From a bacterium (GTDB lineage: Bacteria > Planctomycetota > J058 > JAJDCP01): DNA of 15,353 nt. Shown in pieces: positions 13,945-15,353 of the stretch. The stretch lies in contig JAUIEM010000240.1 in NCBI GenBank assembly GCA_030428695.1, forward strand, positions 1-15,353. Direction: 5' to 3'. Every line of letters begins with the position of its first letter. The first letter of the stretch is position 1. The notes under the pieces were generated by a model, which was not told the origin of the DNA, made no database searches, and worked only from the letters and a program-made list of their open reading frames with translations. A program made the translations under genes and the position numbers.

Positions 13945-14729
13945 GTCGGCACGCTGAGCAGCGAGCACGGGCAGAGGCGGTCGATCTCCTCGGTGACGCT
14001 GCCCATCATCGTGCGGCTCATGCCCGTCCGCCGGTGGCCCGCGGTGATCAGCAGCCCGTAGTCCCCCGAGCCGGCGACCTCGACGACCTTGCGCACCCGG
14101 TCGCCGGCTTCGACCAGCTTGCGGGCCTGCAGCTTCTCCGCCGCGAGCAGGGCGTCGAGCGCCTCGCGCGCCTTCTCCCGCTCGGCGAGGAAGGCGGCGT
14201 CGTCCGGCCCTTCCTTGCGCACCCCCAGCCGCGGCAGCACGTGCAGCACGTCGAGCTCGCGCTCCAGGCTGCGCGCCAGGAAGCCAGCCAGACGCAACGC
14301 CGGCACGCTGTCCGGGCTCGCGTCGCTGGCGACGAGGATCTTCCCCGCCAGCTCGCCGCGCACGACCAGCACCGGCAGGGGAGCCTTGCCGAGCAGCTTG
14401 CTCGACACGCTGCCGAGCAGTGAGCGGCCGACGTGGTGGTCGTCGTGGCTGCCGCAGACGAGCAGGGCGGGCTTGTGCTCGGCGATCCAGGCGAGGGTGA
14501 TGTCGATGGCGGAGGGCCGGACGCTGTGCAGCTCGACCGCGAGGTCGGGATGCGCCCAGGTGCGGTAGAAGTCCTCGAGGGGGCCGCGGGCGTCCTCGAG
14601 CTGAGCGGGCAGCTGCACGTGCAGCACCGACAGCTTCGCGCCGAGCGCGCCGCTCAGCTCGCTCGCGACGCGCAGGGCGCGCCCGGAGTGGTCGGTGAAG
14701 TCGACGGCCGCGAGGATGGATGGGATCAT
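13938..14729 (-). CDS. Universal stress protein with two tandem Usp domains
   Basis: The 263-residue cytoplasmic protein consists of two UspA-type domains (about 1-125 and 129-263). Each begins with a strand such as SILAAVDFT or KILVASDAS and ends with the family's glycine loop: GSHDDHHVGRSLLGS at 93-107 and the corresponding GHRRTGMSRTMMGS in domain 2. In both loops the second Gly of the usual G-2-G-9-G(S/T) ATP motif is replaced, by Asp and Arg, so nucleotide binding is uncertain. Usp proteins are stress-associated and often regulate transporters or bind nucleotides. The ATG at 14729 has AAGGAGG 6 nt upstream. It lies 23 nt behind the TrkA/RCK channel gene, a pairing that suggests it senses or regulates ion flux. 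Longer in-frame extension runs antisense to or through that gene and is not supported. Confidence 0.92.
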   Translation of the reverse strand: MIPSILAAVDFTDHSGRALRVASELSGALGAKLSVLHVQLPAQLEDARGPLEDFYRTWAHPDLAVELHSVRPSAIDITLAWIAEHKPALLVCGSHDDHHVGRSLLGSVSSKLLGKAPLPVLVVRGELAGKILVASDASPDSVPALRLAGFLARSLERELDVLHVLPRLGVRKEGPDDAAFLAEREKAREALDALLAAEKLQARKLVEAGDRVRKVVEVAGSGDYGLLITAGHRRTGMSRTMMGSVTEEIDRLCPCSLLSVPTA

Positions 14730-14752
14730 GGTCTGCCTCCTTGGGGGTTCTC

Positions 14753-15352
14753 CTATGCTGGCGACGGCGTGCCTGCAAGCTCTTCGAGGGTCTCGCGCGC
14801 GCCGGGCTCGGCGACGTACACCAGCCGCATGCCTGCGCGCAGCGCTTCGTGGTCCTTGGGGCTGTGGCGCCAGGCCCCGTCGGGGTCCTGCAGGGCGAGC
14901 AGGAGGATGTCGGGGATGTGGGGCTGGCGCAGCTCGGCGACGGTCAGGCCGTCGAGCGCCGAGCCGGGCTCGAGGGCGAGGGACTCGACGCGCAGGTTGC
15001 GCTGCTTGTCGCGCAGCATCATGTCGAGGAAGTTGACCGCGACCGGCCGGACCAGCTCGGAGATCATGCGCAGGCCGCCGATGCGGTTCGGCGACACGAC
15101 CGCGTCCGCCCCGGCGCGCAGGATCTTCGGCTCGACGCTCGGGTTGATGCAGCGGCACACGATGCGCAGCTTCGGGTTGAGCAGGCGCGCCGACAGGGTG
15201 AGCATCAGGTTGTCCTTGTCGTTCTGGATGCAGGCCACCAGGCCGGTCGCGCGCTCGATCCCGGCCGCCTCGAGCGAGGCGTCCTCGGTCGCGTCCCCGA
15301 TCACGACCGGAAACTCGGTCTGCAGCTCGAGGAACAGCGCCTCGACCCGCGG
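14753..15352 (-). CDS. TrkA/RCK potassium-channel regulatory protein, C-terminal part, 5' end outside window
   Basis: The visible 199 residues are the regulatory part of a potassium channel or transport protein. Residues 1-100 are the end of a TrkA-N (RCK-N) Rossmann domain, with VVIGDATEDASLEAAGI, NDKDNLMLTLSARLLNP, LRIVCRC and SPNRIGGLRMISELVRP, a pattern usual for two-helix potassium channels with a fused RCK. Residues about 105-190 are a TrkA-C (RCK-C) domain, starting RNLRVESLALEPGS and ending in RLVYVAEPG. RCK domains bind nucleotides or ions and open or close the pore. The frame continues upstream past the window edge, so the pore helices, if present, are not visible; it could instead be a stand-alone TrkA. 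The GTG at 15304 is not a likely start because homology continues before it. It is followed 23 nt later by the stress-protein gene. Confidence 0.88.
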   Translation of the reverse strand, partial: PRVEALFLELQTEFPVVIGDATEDASLEAAGIERATGLVACIQNDKDNLMLTLSARLLNPKLRIVCRCINPSVEPKILRAGADAVVSPNRIGGLRMISELVRPVAVNFLDMMLRDKQRNLRVESLALEPGSALDGLTVAELRQPHIPDILLLALQDPDGAWRHSPKDHEALRAGMRLVYVAEPGARETLEELAGTPSPA

Positions 15353-15353
15353 C

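Noticed and set aside
1..15353. CRISPR arrays, rRNA genes, insertion sequences or a replication origin.
   Set aside because: No regularly spaced direct repeats, no rRNA signature, no transposase and no DnaA-box cluster were seen.

Overview
The window is a gene-dense, very GC-rich bacterial segment. Most reading frames start at ATG or GTG behind a GGAG/AGGAGG-type Shine-Dalgarno site. The gene content is a Gram-negative-style lipoprotein, a PQQ-type beta-propeller, a Ser/Thr kinase with an HRDISPSN catalytic loop, and an integrase tail with an ARHS box. This suggests Planctomycetota or a Myxococcota-like lineage. I cannot decide between them from this sequence alone.

Layout. (1) Positions 1-296 hold the 3' end of a tyrosine recombinase. 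It runs convergently into a tRNA-Val(CAC) gene, with the tRNA's intrinsic terminator lying inside the integrase frame. This looks like the edge of a tRNA-targeting mobile element, or a remnant of one, extending leftwards out of the window. (2) Positions 347-5670 hold a tight five-gene minus-strand operon. In transcription order it encodes a soluble Ser/Thr kinase, an exported PQQ-like beta-propeller protein, a small TPR protein, a PhnD-like periplasmic solute-binding protein and a TPR lipoprotein resembling TatT. A good promoter lies at 5711-5739. (3) Positions 5824-11727 on the plus strand hold leucine dehydrogenase, an acyl-CoA synthetase, a SpoU/TrmH RNA methyltransferase, a DUF374 acyltransferase, a zinc-ribbon plus J-domain protein and an unknown protein. 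The genes are closely spaced or overlap. A divergent promoter (5762-5790) drives the first gene, and an internal promoter at 9034-9062 probably restarts transcription. (4) Positions 11781-13937 hold a three-helix membrane protein with TPR-like helices and a compact metzincin-type zinc protease. (5) Positions 13938-15352 hold a minus-strand pair: the C-terminal part of a TrkA/RCK potassium-channel protein (cut by the window edge) and a tandem universal stress protein.

How the genes may work together. LeuDH followed by an acyl-CoA ligase suggests branched-chain amino or fatty acid metabolism; the genes after them are lipid and RNA housekeeping functions. The kinase operon combines one cytoplasmic signalling protein with three exported or surface proteins (propeller, solute-binding protein, lipoprotein) and a TPR adaptor. 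I do not recognise it as a described system, and it is the most interesting unit here. The four best promoter candidates share a TTGnnn-17-TAnnnT layout. No CRISPR array, rRNA gene or insertion sequence is visible, and no stretch longer than 300 bases lacks a gene.
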